A stretch of 64,000 nt of DNA from assembly GCA_016296065.1 (NCBI GenBank), contig JAEDKA010000003.1:53919-117918 (forward strand), written 5' to 3'. The stretch is from Kiritimatiellia bacterium. GTDB lineage: Bacteria; Verrucomicrobiota; Kiritimatiellia; RFP12; UBA1067. Positions 1 to 7,472 of this stretch are shown piece by piece. Below the pieces are notes generated by a model, which was not told the origin of the DNA, searched no databases, and saw nothing but the letters and a program-made list of their open reading frames with translations. Position numbers and translations under genes: made by a program. The stretch's first letter is position 1. Every line of letters starts with the position of its first letter.

Positions 1-364
1 CCGCGCGGAAGCGCGACCACTCGCCGGAATCGAGCCGCTCCATGGGCAGCGGCTCGACGGACCATCCGCTCGCCGCAAGACACGTTGCAGCGCTATGCAC
101 GCGGTGGGTCGCACGGTCCGTCTCGCGCAGGATCACTACCTTGCCGCCTGCGGTGTAGCGTCCGATCTTCCCCGGGAACCCCTCCGCAAACGCCGCCTCG
201 CGCTCCGTGAGCGGCTCCTCGACTAGACGAGCGCCTTCGAAGGTGGTTGGAGCAATGGGGTTGCGTCCTTCGGCCCGAAGGACCTCGGACCTTGACGCGC
301 GGGGCGAACCGCGGAACACGAGCAGCGCGGCGGCGATGAACAACACCCAGGCGAGGCGTCTCAT
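1..364 (-). CDS. EpsI-like exosortase-associated protein, 3' end outside window
   Basis: Reading leftwards from an ATG at 364, 121 codons are open and run off the window edge. The N-terminus is a short basic stretch followed by a hydrophobic segment (LAWVLFIAAALLVF), a signal or anchor. Around residues 85-100 there is THRVHSAATCLAASGW, which resembles the H-x-x-x-x-C...GW signature of the EpsI/DUF3485 proteins that accompany exosortases. Its ATG overlaps the stop of the exosortase gene (ATGA), so the two are translationally coupled. Assignment rests on the motif plus the neighbour; the C-terminal part is not visible. Inferred role: periplasmic accessory protein of the exosortase locus. Confidence 0.6.
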   Translation of the reverse strand, partial: MRRLAWVLFIAAALLVFRGSPRASRSEVLRAEGRNPIAPTTFEGARLVEEPLTEREAAFAEGFPGKIGRYTAGGKVVILRETDRATHRVHSAATCLAASGWSVEPLPMERLDSGEWSRFRA

Positions 365-1188
365 TTCGACCTCCCCGAAATGAAATGGGCCAAGAGCGCG
401 ATTGCGACGATTGCCGGCACGAGCAGAACGCAGCCGACGGCGGAATGCGCGCCCCGCGAAAGTTCGGTGCCGCGCAGCGCGAACGCGGTGAGCGCGACTA
501 TGCGCGCGACATTCGCGACGAGAACGGCGAATAAAGCCACGACCGCAAGGAGCGCTGTGCGCCACCAGTTCAGCCTGAACAGCGCGGCAAGCACGAACGC
601 CGTCAACGCTCCGGCCCCGAGCATGTGCACTCCCGCGCACGGGACGTCAACCCAGACCGACGTTCCCCCGACTGCGATCTCGAGCCCCGTCTGCACGACA
701 GGCAGTCCCGCAAACCCTAGAAGCGCGACGGCAGCTGCAGTTGCTATGGAACGCAGAGGAAGTCCGAGAAAGAGATCGAGTATCATCATCGTCGGAAGGC
801 CCATGAAGGCAAGGCCGAGATACGGACACAGCGGCGCGCCCGTCGGCAGCAGCAGCGGAACACCGCAAAGAATCGCGAAGACGCCGCTCGCCGTCGGAGG
901 AACCACGCCGCGCAGCAGATGAAACGCCACGAGCCCCGCGGCCGCGAGAATAAGGCTCCATGTCGGCGGAGCGAGTCCAGGTCCGACATCGGCGGCGCGC
1001 GTCATGGTCCGAGGCCCTCCAGGCCGAAGGACAAACCATTCCCTGTCCGCCAGCCCCGCGAGCGCCGCCCACGCCACGACGTCTATGTCGATCGGCTCGG
1101 CGAAGCGGCGCACCCACCACGCCCAGAGAGGCGCGAGAGACGCCGCCCAAACCACGACGGCGGCAATACGCTCGACGGCCGGCTTCAT
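361..1188 (-). CDS. Exosortase/archaeosortase family protein
   Basis: Integral membrane transpeptidase-like protein of 275 residues. ATG 1188 is chosen because it overlaps the upstream stop (ATGA); the frame is open for 162 more codons upstream but that part is a shadow of the previous gene. About seven or eight hydrophobic segments are visible. The exosortase triad is present in order: Cys184 in DVPCAG, Arg229 in VANVARI and His248 in RGAHSAVG. The known family role is recognition and processing of C-terminal PEP-CTERM sorting signals on exported proteins. The gene directly upstream encodes a protein with such a signal, so this looks like a dedicated exosortase with one cognate substrate. 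Confidence 0.92.
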   Translation of the reverse strand: MKPAVERIAAVVVWAASLAPLWAWWVRRFAEPIDIDVVAWAALAGLADREWFVLRPGGPRTMTRAADVGPGLAPPTWSLILAAAGLVAFHLLRGVVPPTASGVFAILCGVPLLLPTGAPLCPYLGLAFMGLPTMMILDLFLGLPLRSIATAAAVALLGFAGLPVVQTGLEIAVGGTSVWVDVPCAGVHMLGAGALTAFVLAALFRLNWWRTALLAVVALFAVLVANVARIVALTAFALRGTELSRGAHSAVGCVLLVPAIVAIALLAHFISGRSK

Positions 1189-3413
1189 GCGCGGCGCGCG
1201 GCGCGGCGGCGGAGCGCCATGACGCAGAGAAGGACGCAGAACGCAATCGCGAGGCACAGGACGGACGACGGCTCGGGAACGGTCGGCACGCTCTCCGCGT
1301 TCACCTGTTTGAGACCGTTGTCCTCGTACTGCTGCTGCGACTCGAGCACCACCGCGCCGGTCACTGGCGTCACGATGTGCCACGGGAGCGACAGCTCCTG
1401 CGCGACGCTTAGCGTCGTCGGATGTCCAGGCTTGTAGAGAAGCGCTGTCTCCTCTGCGGCCCAGAGGCGACCGAGGTGCTTCGACGCCAGCGGCGCGCCC
1501 TGCGGCACCTCGTTCTTCGCGACCTTCTCGCGCGTCGCGCGCCAGCCCTCGCCACTGAGCGCGGACGCGACAATCCCCGACTTGCCGAAGGTTCCGTCCC
1601 TGCGCGCGGCGAGCGCTTCGGAAGTCAACGAGACGACGCGCTCCGACTGCGGGAGAGATTCGAGGATGGCGCACGGCCCTTCAGTCACCTGAAGATCGAA
1701 GAAACGGACCTTCTCCGCCTTGTTGAGCGCAGCCGCTAGCGCGTCGCCTGTCTCGTCCGCGACGGGCTGCGGACCGTGCACCCATACGAGCGCGGCAGAT
1801 TCGCCGCGCTTGCCGAGAGAGGCGACGGCCTTGAGGAGCGTGCGCAGATTGGGTCGTCCGCCGACGCACTTGAGGTCCTCCGTAAACGCATCCCAGGCGT
1901 ATTCCGGGACAACGTCGCCGACGATCCAGTGTTCGCGCTGAATGTTCGTCGGGAGAGAGTATATCTCGCGGCAGACGGCGGGCATCGCGTCCTTCATCGC
2001 CGCGGAAGTGTCTATCACGACCGCAATGCGCTTAGGCTCCCAGCGCTTCTCGACGCCGGAGGTCTGTAGAATCGCGGAATCTGCAAGCGCTGCGAATCCG
2101 TCCTCGGCATAATAGCAATGCTGCGGAAGCGCGCTTTCGAAGGCAACCTGCTCCGCCGCGGGAAGTCCGGGGAGATCGGTCGCGACGGCGAAGTTGCGCT
2201 CGAGAATAGCGGGGGCGGGGAGGCGCGCGGACTTCCCGTCCGCGGCGACGTCCATCGGGATCGTCACGCCGACGCGTATCTTCATCTCGCCTCCGCCGCG
2301 CGGGACGGGGAAGCACTGGATCTGCACCTGGTCTGGTCCGCACACGTTCACGAGAAGCGGATCGCGGTTCCTGCGCACGACCGATTCATAGGCGCGGCGG
2401 ACATCCCCCTTCTTTCCGAACGCGGCCTCGCACTCCTCGCCGTTGATCCAGAGCGTGACGCGGGATACTACCGCGCCGTGGGGCAGCGCGATCCTCATGC
2501 GCGCCTCGCGGTCAGAATGCCAGGTGTTTCCGAATGTCATAGTCCATTCGCCATAGCCGATTCCGGCGGTCTTGTCGAGCGTCGTCTCCCATGCGGAGCC
2601 CTTCATGGAAAGCCCCTCCAGCTCCCCGCCGACCTTCTCGCCGCCGGTGATCATGTCCCAGCTGAAGCCCCTGCGTCCGCGGCTCCACCAGCCTGCGAGC
2701 GCGACGGACGGATCCTCTCCGGTCACGCGGTAGTAGATGCTCGACCCCTCTTCGTGTGAAATCGGATCGCTTCCGACGATCATCTTCGTGAGCGACACCT
2801 GGAATGGACCGCGAGAATATCCGCGGCAGAGCTCCTTGAGGACGTCGGTTCTCGTCGAGATGCGGCAGAGGCGGATTCCGCGCTCGGCGGTGGCGGGATC
2901 GGACGACCTGGCGAGTTTGACGCCGTACGCCATAAGTCCGCCGTCCGCAAGGAGGATTCCGCACACGGCGAGCGCGGCAAATGCGCCGCGCCAGAAGCCA
3001 GGGCCCTTGGCGAGGCGGTGCCGGAGAATGAGCGCGGTCAAGAACGCGAAGAACGGAGCGCACGGGAGGAGTCCGATAAGCCCTACGCCGAAATACCAGA
3101 AGAACAGGCAAGCCAGGACGATTCCGAAGAACGAGAGCGGCGCAAACAAGATCGCGTACATCACCGAAACGACGACCGTGAAGCCGGCGAGTGCGCGGAG
3201 CCACGTGCTGTCGCGTCCCTTCTCGTCTTTGACGGCGAGTAAAAGGAGGAGGTTTGCGATCGGGACGGACGCGACAAGCGCGCCGTGTATCCACGTCGGC
3301 ATCGGGTCGACGCCGATCTCCGAACACATTCCCGTCGACAGCTCCGTCACGAACGCCGCCGCGGGGAGAATTACGCCGAATATGACAAGAAGCACTTTGT
3401 TCACTGTTTTCAT
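1185..3413 (-). CDS. PEP-CTERM integral membrane protein with VIT and vWA-like domains
   Basis: 742 residues from ATG 3413, which has an AAAGGA ribosome-binding site 7 nt upstream; a longer frame to 3521 lacks one. The N-terminal ~200 residues hold about six membrane segments. A VIT-like region follows (MRIALPHGAVVSRVTLWING), then a vWA-like fold near residue 455 with IDTSAAM, a degenerate MIDAS motif (DxSxA instead of DxSxS). The C-terminus is a PEP-CTERM signal: VPEPSS, a hydrophobic stretch, then RRRAARRA. It resembles the multi-spanning PEP-CTERM proteins encoded next to their own exosortase (TIGR02921/XrtN type, from memory). The function is unknown; a surface or periplasmic protein matured by the exosortase is likely. 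Confidence 0.85.
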   Translation of the reverse strand: MKTVNKVLLVIFGVILPAAAFVTELSTGMCSEIGVDPMPTWIHGALVASVPIANLLLLLAVKDEKGRDSTWLRALAGFTVVVSVMYAILFAPLSFFGIVLACLFFWYFGVGLIGLLPCAPFFAFLTALILRHRLAKGPGFWRGAFAALAVCGILLADGGLMAYGVKLARSSDPATAERGIRLCRISTRTDVLKELCRGYSRGPFQVSLTKMIVGSDPISHEEGSSIYYRVTGEDPSVALAGWWSRGRRGFSWDMITGGEKVGGELEGLSMKGSAWETTLDKTAGIGYGEWTMTFGNTWHSDREARMRIALPHGAVVSRVTLWINGEECEAAFGKKGDVRRAYESVVRRNRDPLLVNVCGPDQVQIQCFPVPRGGGEMKIRVGVTIPMDVAADGKSARLPAPAILERNFAVATDLPGLPAAEQVAFESALPQHCYYAEDGFAALADSAILQTSGVEKRWEPKRIAVVIDTSAAMKDAMPAVCREIYSLPTNIQREHWIVGDVVPEYAWDAFTEDLKCVGGRPNLRTLLKAVASLGKRGESAALVWVHGPQPVADETGDALAAALNKAEKVRFFDLQVTEGPCAILESLPQSERVVSLTSEALAARRDGTFGKSGIVASALSGEGWRATREKVAKNEVPQGAPLASKHLGRLWAAEETALLYKPGHPTTLSVAQELSLPWHIVTPVTGAVVLESQQQYEDNGLKQVNAESVPTVPEPSSVLCLAIAFCVLLCVMALRRRAARRA

Positions 3414-3579
3414 TTGTTGTTCCTTTCGATTGTATAAATGCACTCCGTCGGCGAAAATGTCACCGCATTTATATTTTGCCGCTTCGCGCTTGAGCCGGCC
3501 ACGACCTTCCCTCGCGGTCATCCTGCGACAGCCGCCCGACGGCCCATATCCCGACGCTCACCATTCGAATGCGGTCTTG

Positions 3580-4203
3580 TCACTTCGCCTGCCGCACAGC
3601 CAGCACCTCGGCGATGTACACGATGTGCAGATCGGCGGCCGAGGAGTACCACTTCTCGAACTGCGCGCGGTCAATGAACGACGCCTCCGTCATCGGCTGG
3701 CGGTAGAGCGTCCGGCATTCGAGCACGAGGTTCGCTTCCTTGAACGTCGGCGGCTTCACCGCTTCCGACGCGACGGGCGTGAGACCGGTGAGCGCCATCT
3801 TGTCGCAGTCGCGTCCGCTTTTCGTTCCGCAGACGGTCAGCGCCTTTCTGTATTTCTCGGGGAACGCCGAAAGCGTGAACTCCGCCCGTGCGTCGAGGAA
3901 CTCGCGCGTGTACCGCGTCGGACGCACGACGACGGCGACGACTGGCCTGCCCCACATCGTCCCCGCGAATCCCCAGCTCACGGTCATCGTGTTCCACTTC
4001 GCGGAGAAGTCTCCGCCGGTCAGCAGAAACCAGCCCTTGTCAAACTGCGCGAACGGCCTCGCGACGAATTCGGAGGGCTCGACCCTGTTCATTTCGTTGT
4101 CCATTTTCTCTCCTTTTGTCTGTGCAAATATCCGCGGGGCGGCGAATGCCGCTGCACCCGCCACCGCCCCGGACATGAAATCCTTTCTCGACAGATTCTT
4201 CAT
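3580..4203 (-). CDS. Flavin-reductase-like FMN-binding split-barrel protein, possible Tat signal
   Basis: 207 residues from ATG 4203, whose codon overlaps the nitroreductase stop (ATGA). The core (FAQFDKGWFLLTGGDFSAKW to AVVVRPTRYTREFL and FPEKYRKALTVCG) matches the flavin reductase-like/FMN-binding split-barrel family, which binds FMN and reduces flavins or small substrates with NAD(P)H. The first 30 residues read like a Tat signal (NLSRKDFM, then a hydrophobic run ending in FAQ) but carry Arg-Lys rather than Arg-Arg. A second start at 4104 has a much better AAAGGAG site 5-6 nt upstream and would give a cytoplasmic protein. Both starts are credible. It forms an operon with the nitroreductase, suggesting linked flavin chemistry. 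Confidence 0.8.
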   Translation of the reverse strand: MKNLSRKDFMSGAVAGAAAFAAPRIFAQTKGEKMDNEMNRVEPSEFVARPFAQFDKGWFLLTGGDFSAKWNTMTVSWGFAGTMWGRPVVAVVVRPTRYTREFLDARAEFTLSAFPEKYRKALTVCGTKSGRDCDKMALTGLTPVASEAVKPPTFKEANLVLECRTLYRQPMTEASFIDRAQFEKWYSSAADLHIVYIAEVLAVRQAK

Positions 4204-4712
4204 ATTGTCGCCACGAGTTCGGAGACGCTCTTGCGGGTTGAGTGCAGAGGCGAAGGCTTGGCTGCGGGATCGGCGTATCCGACAGGGAAGATCGCGACGA
4301 GATCGTAGCCGGCGAGTTCGGGGATGAGTTCCTGGAGCTTCGGCGCGTCGAAGTGTCCTACCCACGTCGTGGCGAGTCCCTGGTCCTCGATGGCGAGCAT
4401 CATGTGGGTAGCCACTATCGTCGCGTCGACATCTGCGAAGTTGGCGTTGTCCGCAGGGCGCACCCACGCCTCCTCGCGCTTCGCCCCGACGATGAGGAAC
4501 ACTCCTGCGCCGAAGGTAAACGGCGTCACGTCGTGTATCGCCTTGAGCGCATCGGGCGACTTGGCGACCCAAATCCTGAACGGCTGCTTGTTGACCGCCG
4601 TCGGCGCAAGTATGCCCGCCTCTATAATCGCGTCGAGCTTCTCCTGCTCCACGGGTTTCGCCGCCAGCTTGCGGCACGAGTAACGCTTCCTTGCCAAATC
4701 ATTGAACGACAT
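4200..4712 (-). CDS. Nitroreductase family protein
   Basis: 170 residues; ATG 4712 with AAGGAG 7 nt upstream. It begins with the typical nitroreductase opening (FNDLARKRYSCRKLAAKPV), followed by AGILAPTAVNKQPFRIWVA, the FMN-phosphate-binding region, and ends with YDLVAIFPVGYAD. The length suits a compact homodimeric FMN-dependent oxidoreductase. The physiological substrate cannot be told from sequence. It is the first gene of a two-gene operon with the flavin-reductase-like protein. Confidence 0.92.
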   Translation of the reverse strand: MSFNDLARKRYSCRKLAAKPVEQEKLDAIIEAGILAPTAVNKQPFRIWVAKSPDALKAIHDVTPFTFGAGVFLIVGAKREEAWVRPADNANFADVDATIVATHMMLAIEDQGLATTWVGHFDAPKLQELIPELAGYDLVAIFPVGYADPAAKPSPLHSTRKSVSELVATI

Positions 4713-4773
4713 TGTTTTTCTCCTTGTTTAGTTGTTTATTGAAACTGCTGTGACGTTTGTTTTAGATACTCAT

Positions 4774-4858
4774 AATTCTGTTAATTCTGTCAATCATGTG
4801 TCTTAAAACCTCCCGTGCTTTTTTGTTTAGACACATCATTTACAGAATTTACAGAATT
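4774..4858. repeat. 85-bp palindromic repeat, copy 1
   Basis: The arms AATTCTGTTAATTCTGTCAA... and ...TTTACAGAATTTACAGAATT are near-perfect inverted repeats of about 30 bp around a short A/T-rich loop. The 3' end of the GxxExxY gene reads through this copy, so its last ~23 residues (GLNSVNSVNDVSKQK...) are repeat-encoded. Confidence 0.9.
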
Positions 4859-5248
4859 AAGACCTGTTGTGGTTTTGGGGCGATAGACGCGATATTTGTG
4901 CTTGCGCTCAAGCGATGCTGCACCGAAGTTGATAAGCAGCCCATCGTCTATTCCCGTTGCAGCAAGGTAATTGACAAGCTGTGCCTCATGCGCAGCACAC
5001 AAGGCAGAGACAGCCTTCAACTCAAGAATCATGCACTTCTCGACAATGATGTCTGCCCTGTAGTCGCCAACACGTACACCCTTGTATTCTACGGGAATCG
5101 GAACTTCCTTCTCGCATTCAAGGCCAAGCTCCTTCAATTCGATCATCAAGGCGTTCTTATACACCTCTTCTAGATAGCCCGGCCCGAAATGCCTATGCAC
5201 CGCCATTGCTGCGCCTGTTATCTTGTAGCGAAGTTCCTCAACATTCAT
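4790..5248 (-). CDS. GxxExxY protein (PD-(D/E)XK-like)
   Basis: 152 residues. The family signature is clear: GPGYLEEVYKNAL, then VPIPVEYKGVRVGDYRADIIVEKCMILELKAV, where the D and the E-x-K fit a PD-(D/E)XK nuclease-like core. The biochemical role of GxxExxY proteins is unknown. ATG 5248 lies directly against repeat copy 2 and has no Shine-Dalgarno; the frame also continues upstream through the repeat, so a start inside it is possible. The C-terminus is encoded by repeat copy 1. The gene is thus exactly bounded by two 85-bp palindromic repeats, which suggests it moves or duplicates as a cassette. Confidence 0.82.
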   Translation of the reverse strand: MNVEELRYKITGAAMAVHRHFGPGYLEEVYKNALMIELKELGLECEKEVPIPVEYKGVRVGDYRADIIVEKCMILELKAVSALCAAHEAQLVNYLAATGIDDGLLINFGAASLERKHKYRVYRPKTTTGLNSVNSVNDVSKQKSTGGFKTHD

Positions 5249-5563
5249 AATTCTGTTAATTCTGTTAATCATGTGTCTTAAAACCTTCCGCGCCTTTTTG
5301 TTTAGACACATCATTTACAGAATTTACAGAATTGAGTGGCTCGCGATTGAAATAGGCAACGGGCCTTTTGCATTCCGTTCTCCCGCGCGAATCTCCAGCT
5401 ACTTTAATTCTGTTAATTCTGTTAATCATGTGTCTTAAAAACTTTCCGTGCTTTTTTGTTTAGACACATCATTTACAGAATTTACAGAATTGATGGTCTC
5501 GCGATTGAAATAGGCAACGGGCCTTTTGCATTCCGCTCTCCAGTGCGAATCTCCAGCTACTTT
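5249..5563. repeat. Tandem 157/158-bp units, each an 85/86-bp palindrome plus 72-bp spacer
   Basis: Palindromic copies lie at 5249-5333 and 5406-5491. The spacers at 5334-5405 and 5492-5563 are 72 bp each and nearly identical (both contain GAAATAGGCAACGGGCC). The array is therefore a tandem duplication of the same palindrome that bounds the GxxExxY gene, without a gene inside. Confidence 0.9.
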
Positions 5564-5601
5564 AATTCTGTTAATTCTGTTAATCATGTGTCTTAAAAAC
5601 T
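5564..5601. repeat. Left half of the 85-bp palindrome, copy 4
   Basis: The first ~37 bases of the palindromic repeat recur here, then homology stops inside the stop codon of the small frame at 5600. The right arm is missing, so this is a broken copy. Confidence 0.8.
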
Positions 5602-5674
5602 ATTCGTAGTCGGTTTCCATCTTCTTCTCGATCTCGCTCTCAATCCGCCCCATGTTGTCGATGTTGTCGGACAT
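5600..5674 (-). CDS. Possible 24-residue acidic peptide or gene remnant
   Basis: A short frame starts at ATG 5674 with AAGGAG 6 nt upstream, 15 bp after the stop of the AlbA_2 gene. It encodes a charged, helix-prone peptide (RIESEIEKKMETDYE). Its stop lies in the broken repeat copy 4, so it may be the 5' end of a gene truncated by repeat insertion. No family recognised. Confidence 0.3.
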   Translation of the reverse strand: MSDNIDNMGRIESEIEKKMETDYE

Positions 5675-5689
5675 TGTCATCTCCTTATC

Positions 5690-7174
5690 TTATTTGTGTT
5701 CACTTGCCGACAGTGCGGCACGGCCTTTGTCCGTCAGTCGATACTTCTGAAGTTTGGAATGCTTAACTTCAGGCTTAGTCTGTTCAATAAAACCCGCCCT
5801 TAGCGTCGGACGAATATATCCCTCCCGGAAATAATTGCGGTCACGGATATGCAGTGCCTTCAGAAGTTCAGCCGTGCCAAGCTCCAAGTTCTTGAGAGCT
5901 TGCAGAAGCCTTTTCTGCTTTTCGTCAACTGGTGGGGTAACTGGTGGGGTAACTGGTGGGGTATCATGGTGGGTCGCGAGTGATGGCGAAGCATTCTTCG
6001 GCACTCCGTATGACGAGTTGTCGACGGCTGCGACGAGCTGTTCGTCTGTGAATCCATAGAGAAGATTCGGCAGTGTAACGCGAAAATAGTCGCTCTCGGA
6101 CTCAAGGACAGGCATGCGTTTCCCAAGGTTGACCGACAGTTTCTCGTAGTCCTCGTTGAGCTTCTTGAACCCGCTGCCCTTGCGTTCCATGAGATCGAGC
6201 CGTTCAAACATATCCGCAAGGCACTTATTGCGGCGACGCGACGGAATCCGCCGAATGTTCGGATACTCCTGAACCTTGCGGTCGCCCGGCATACCGCCTG
6301 GGGAGGTTATTTCCATCCGGTCGTCGAAGATATCAACATGGACTTCGCTACCTGTCTCAAGGTAGTCGCGGTGAACGAGTCCGTTGATGAGCATCTCCTG
6401 AACAGAGCGTTCGGGATACTCGCGGAAGTTCACGCGGTCCGTCGGACGTTTGTGCCACGCGCGGCGTGAGTGAAGGCGAACGAAGTCCTCGGCGTATTTT
6501 AACAGCTGGAGAAGCCCGCCGCTGTACTCCTGGTCGTCGGCCGCATCCATTACGCCCGCAGTCATGTCGAGCCCGTTCCAGCGCGTGCAGAACACGCGAG
6601 AATGACGTATCGGCGATTCGTCAGCCAACAGCGCGCCGGTATTTGTCATCACGCCCGTCTCCGTGACGAGTCCGAATGATAGAAAATCCACCTTGCTCAT
6701 CTTTGCGCCGTTCACCTTTTCATAGAGGTTCTTGAGCGCGATGAAAGTGAAGTCGGACGCCCGGTATCCGCCGAAGCAGGACACACAGTCCCATTCCTGC
6801 CCGGATCGCTCCATCAGGAACTGCGTCAATGCCGGCCCGGTCAACAACATCTTGACCGATCCCGTACGATAGTGGAAGCGCCCCTGATAGCTGACTGGGA
6901 AGGCGCTTGCTGCGACCTTGATCCGTATCACATCCTTGCCCTGCTTCTTGAGCAACGCGACGTCGGCCACGATGCCCATCGTGTTGCGGATGGAGTTGGG
7001 GATGTCCTCCATCAGCTTGTTAGCGTTCTTGACGCCGACGGGCTTCTTGGTTCCGTCCTCTATGCCGATGTAGAGCGTCCCGCCCTTGGCGTTCGCGTAG
7101 CCGCAGATCCACTCCAGGTACTTCTCGTGCCAGGACTCCTTGTACTCGACCGTCTGGTTCTCCTCGCGTTTCAT
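5690..7174 (-). CDS. AlbA_2/Schlafen-like ATP-binding putative transcriptional regulator
   Basis: 494 residues. The N-terminus (QTVEYKESWHEKYLEWICGYANAKGGTLYIGIED) is the AlbA_2 (Schlafen-like) domain typical of COG2865 proteins. The middle (VQEMLINGLVHRDYLETGSEVHVDIFDDRMEITSPGGMP) is the HATPase_c_4-like ATP-binding part. The C-terminal ~80 residues look like a winged helix (AELLKALHIRDRNYFREGYIRPTLRAGFI). The linker carries PPVTPPVTPPV, encoded by three exact 12-bp repeats at 5927-5962, a likely length-variable site. Such proteins are common next to mobile and defence genes; regulation of nearby elements is an inference. Confidence 0.85.
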   Translation of the reverse strand: MKREENQTVEYKESWHEKYLEWICGYANAKGGTLYIGIEDGTKKPVGVKNANKLMEDIPNSIRNTMGIVADVALLKKQGKDVIRIKVAASAFPVSYQGRFHYRTGSVKMLLTGPALTQFLMERSGQEWDCVSCFGGYRASDFTFIALKNLYEKVNGAKMSKVDFLSFGLVTETGVMTNTGALLADESPIRHSRVFCTRWNGLDMTAGVMDAADDQEYSGGLLQLLKYAEDFVRLHSRRAWHKRPTDRVNFREYPERSVQEMLINGLVHRDYLETGSEVHVDIFDDRMEITSPGGMPGDRKVQEYPNIRRIPSRRRNKCLADMFERLDLMERKGSGFKKLNEDYEKLSVNLGKRMPVLESESDYFRVTLPNLLYGFTDEQLVAAVDNSSYGVPKNASPSLATHHDTPPVTPPVTPPVDEKQKRLLQALKNLELGTAELLKALHIRDRNYFREGYIRPTLRAGFIEQTKPEVKHSKLQKYRLTDKGRAALSASEHK

Positions 7175-7197
7175 TGCCTCTCTCCGCTCAAATTATT

Positions 7198-7413
7198 TCA
7201 CTTAATCTCCAGAATATCGCGCGGCTTGCATTGAAAGAACTTGCAAATGCGATTGATGGTTTCTTCGCGAATCTTCTGACCCTTGTTCATCCTTGCGAGT
7301 GTAACAGTCGACAGCCCCACGGCAAGACGCATCTGCGTCTTTGTCATGTTGCGGTCTATCAGCATCTTCCAGAGTCGGTTGTAGCACATTTCTATACAAT
7401 AAACCTTATCCAT
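7198..7413 (-). CDS. Xre/Cro-CI family HTH regulator
   Basis: 71-residue single-domain DNA-binding protein. The helix-turn-helix is visible in NMTKTQMRLAVGLSTVTLARMNKGQKI, followed by the fixed tail INRICKFFQCKPRDILEI usual for small YozG-like Xre regulators. A -10 box (TATAAT, 7426-7431) lies 12 nt upstream of ATG 7413. It sits 23 bp upstream of the AlbA_2 gene and probably forms one unit with it. Confidence 0.9.
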   Translation of the reverse strand: MDKVYCIEMCYNRLWKMLIDRNMTKTQMRLAVGLSTVTLARMNKGQKIREETINRICKFFQCKPRDILEIK

Positions 7414-7472
7414 TTTTTGACGAGTATTATATCATTTAGACCGAACTATCATCAAATATTATGTTTGTGTCG

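Noticed and set aside
2737..4308. 523-codon plus-strand frame
   Set aside because: Runs antisense across three real genes, including their intergenic gap; no recognisable domain.
5249..5601. CRISPR array
   Set aside because: Repeats are 85 bp and the 72-bp spacers are nearly identical to each other, so it is a tandem duplication.
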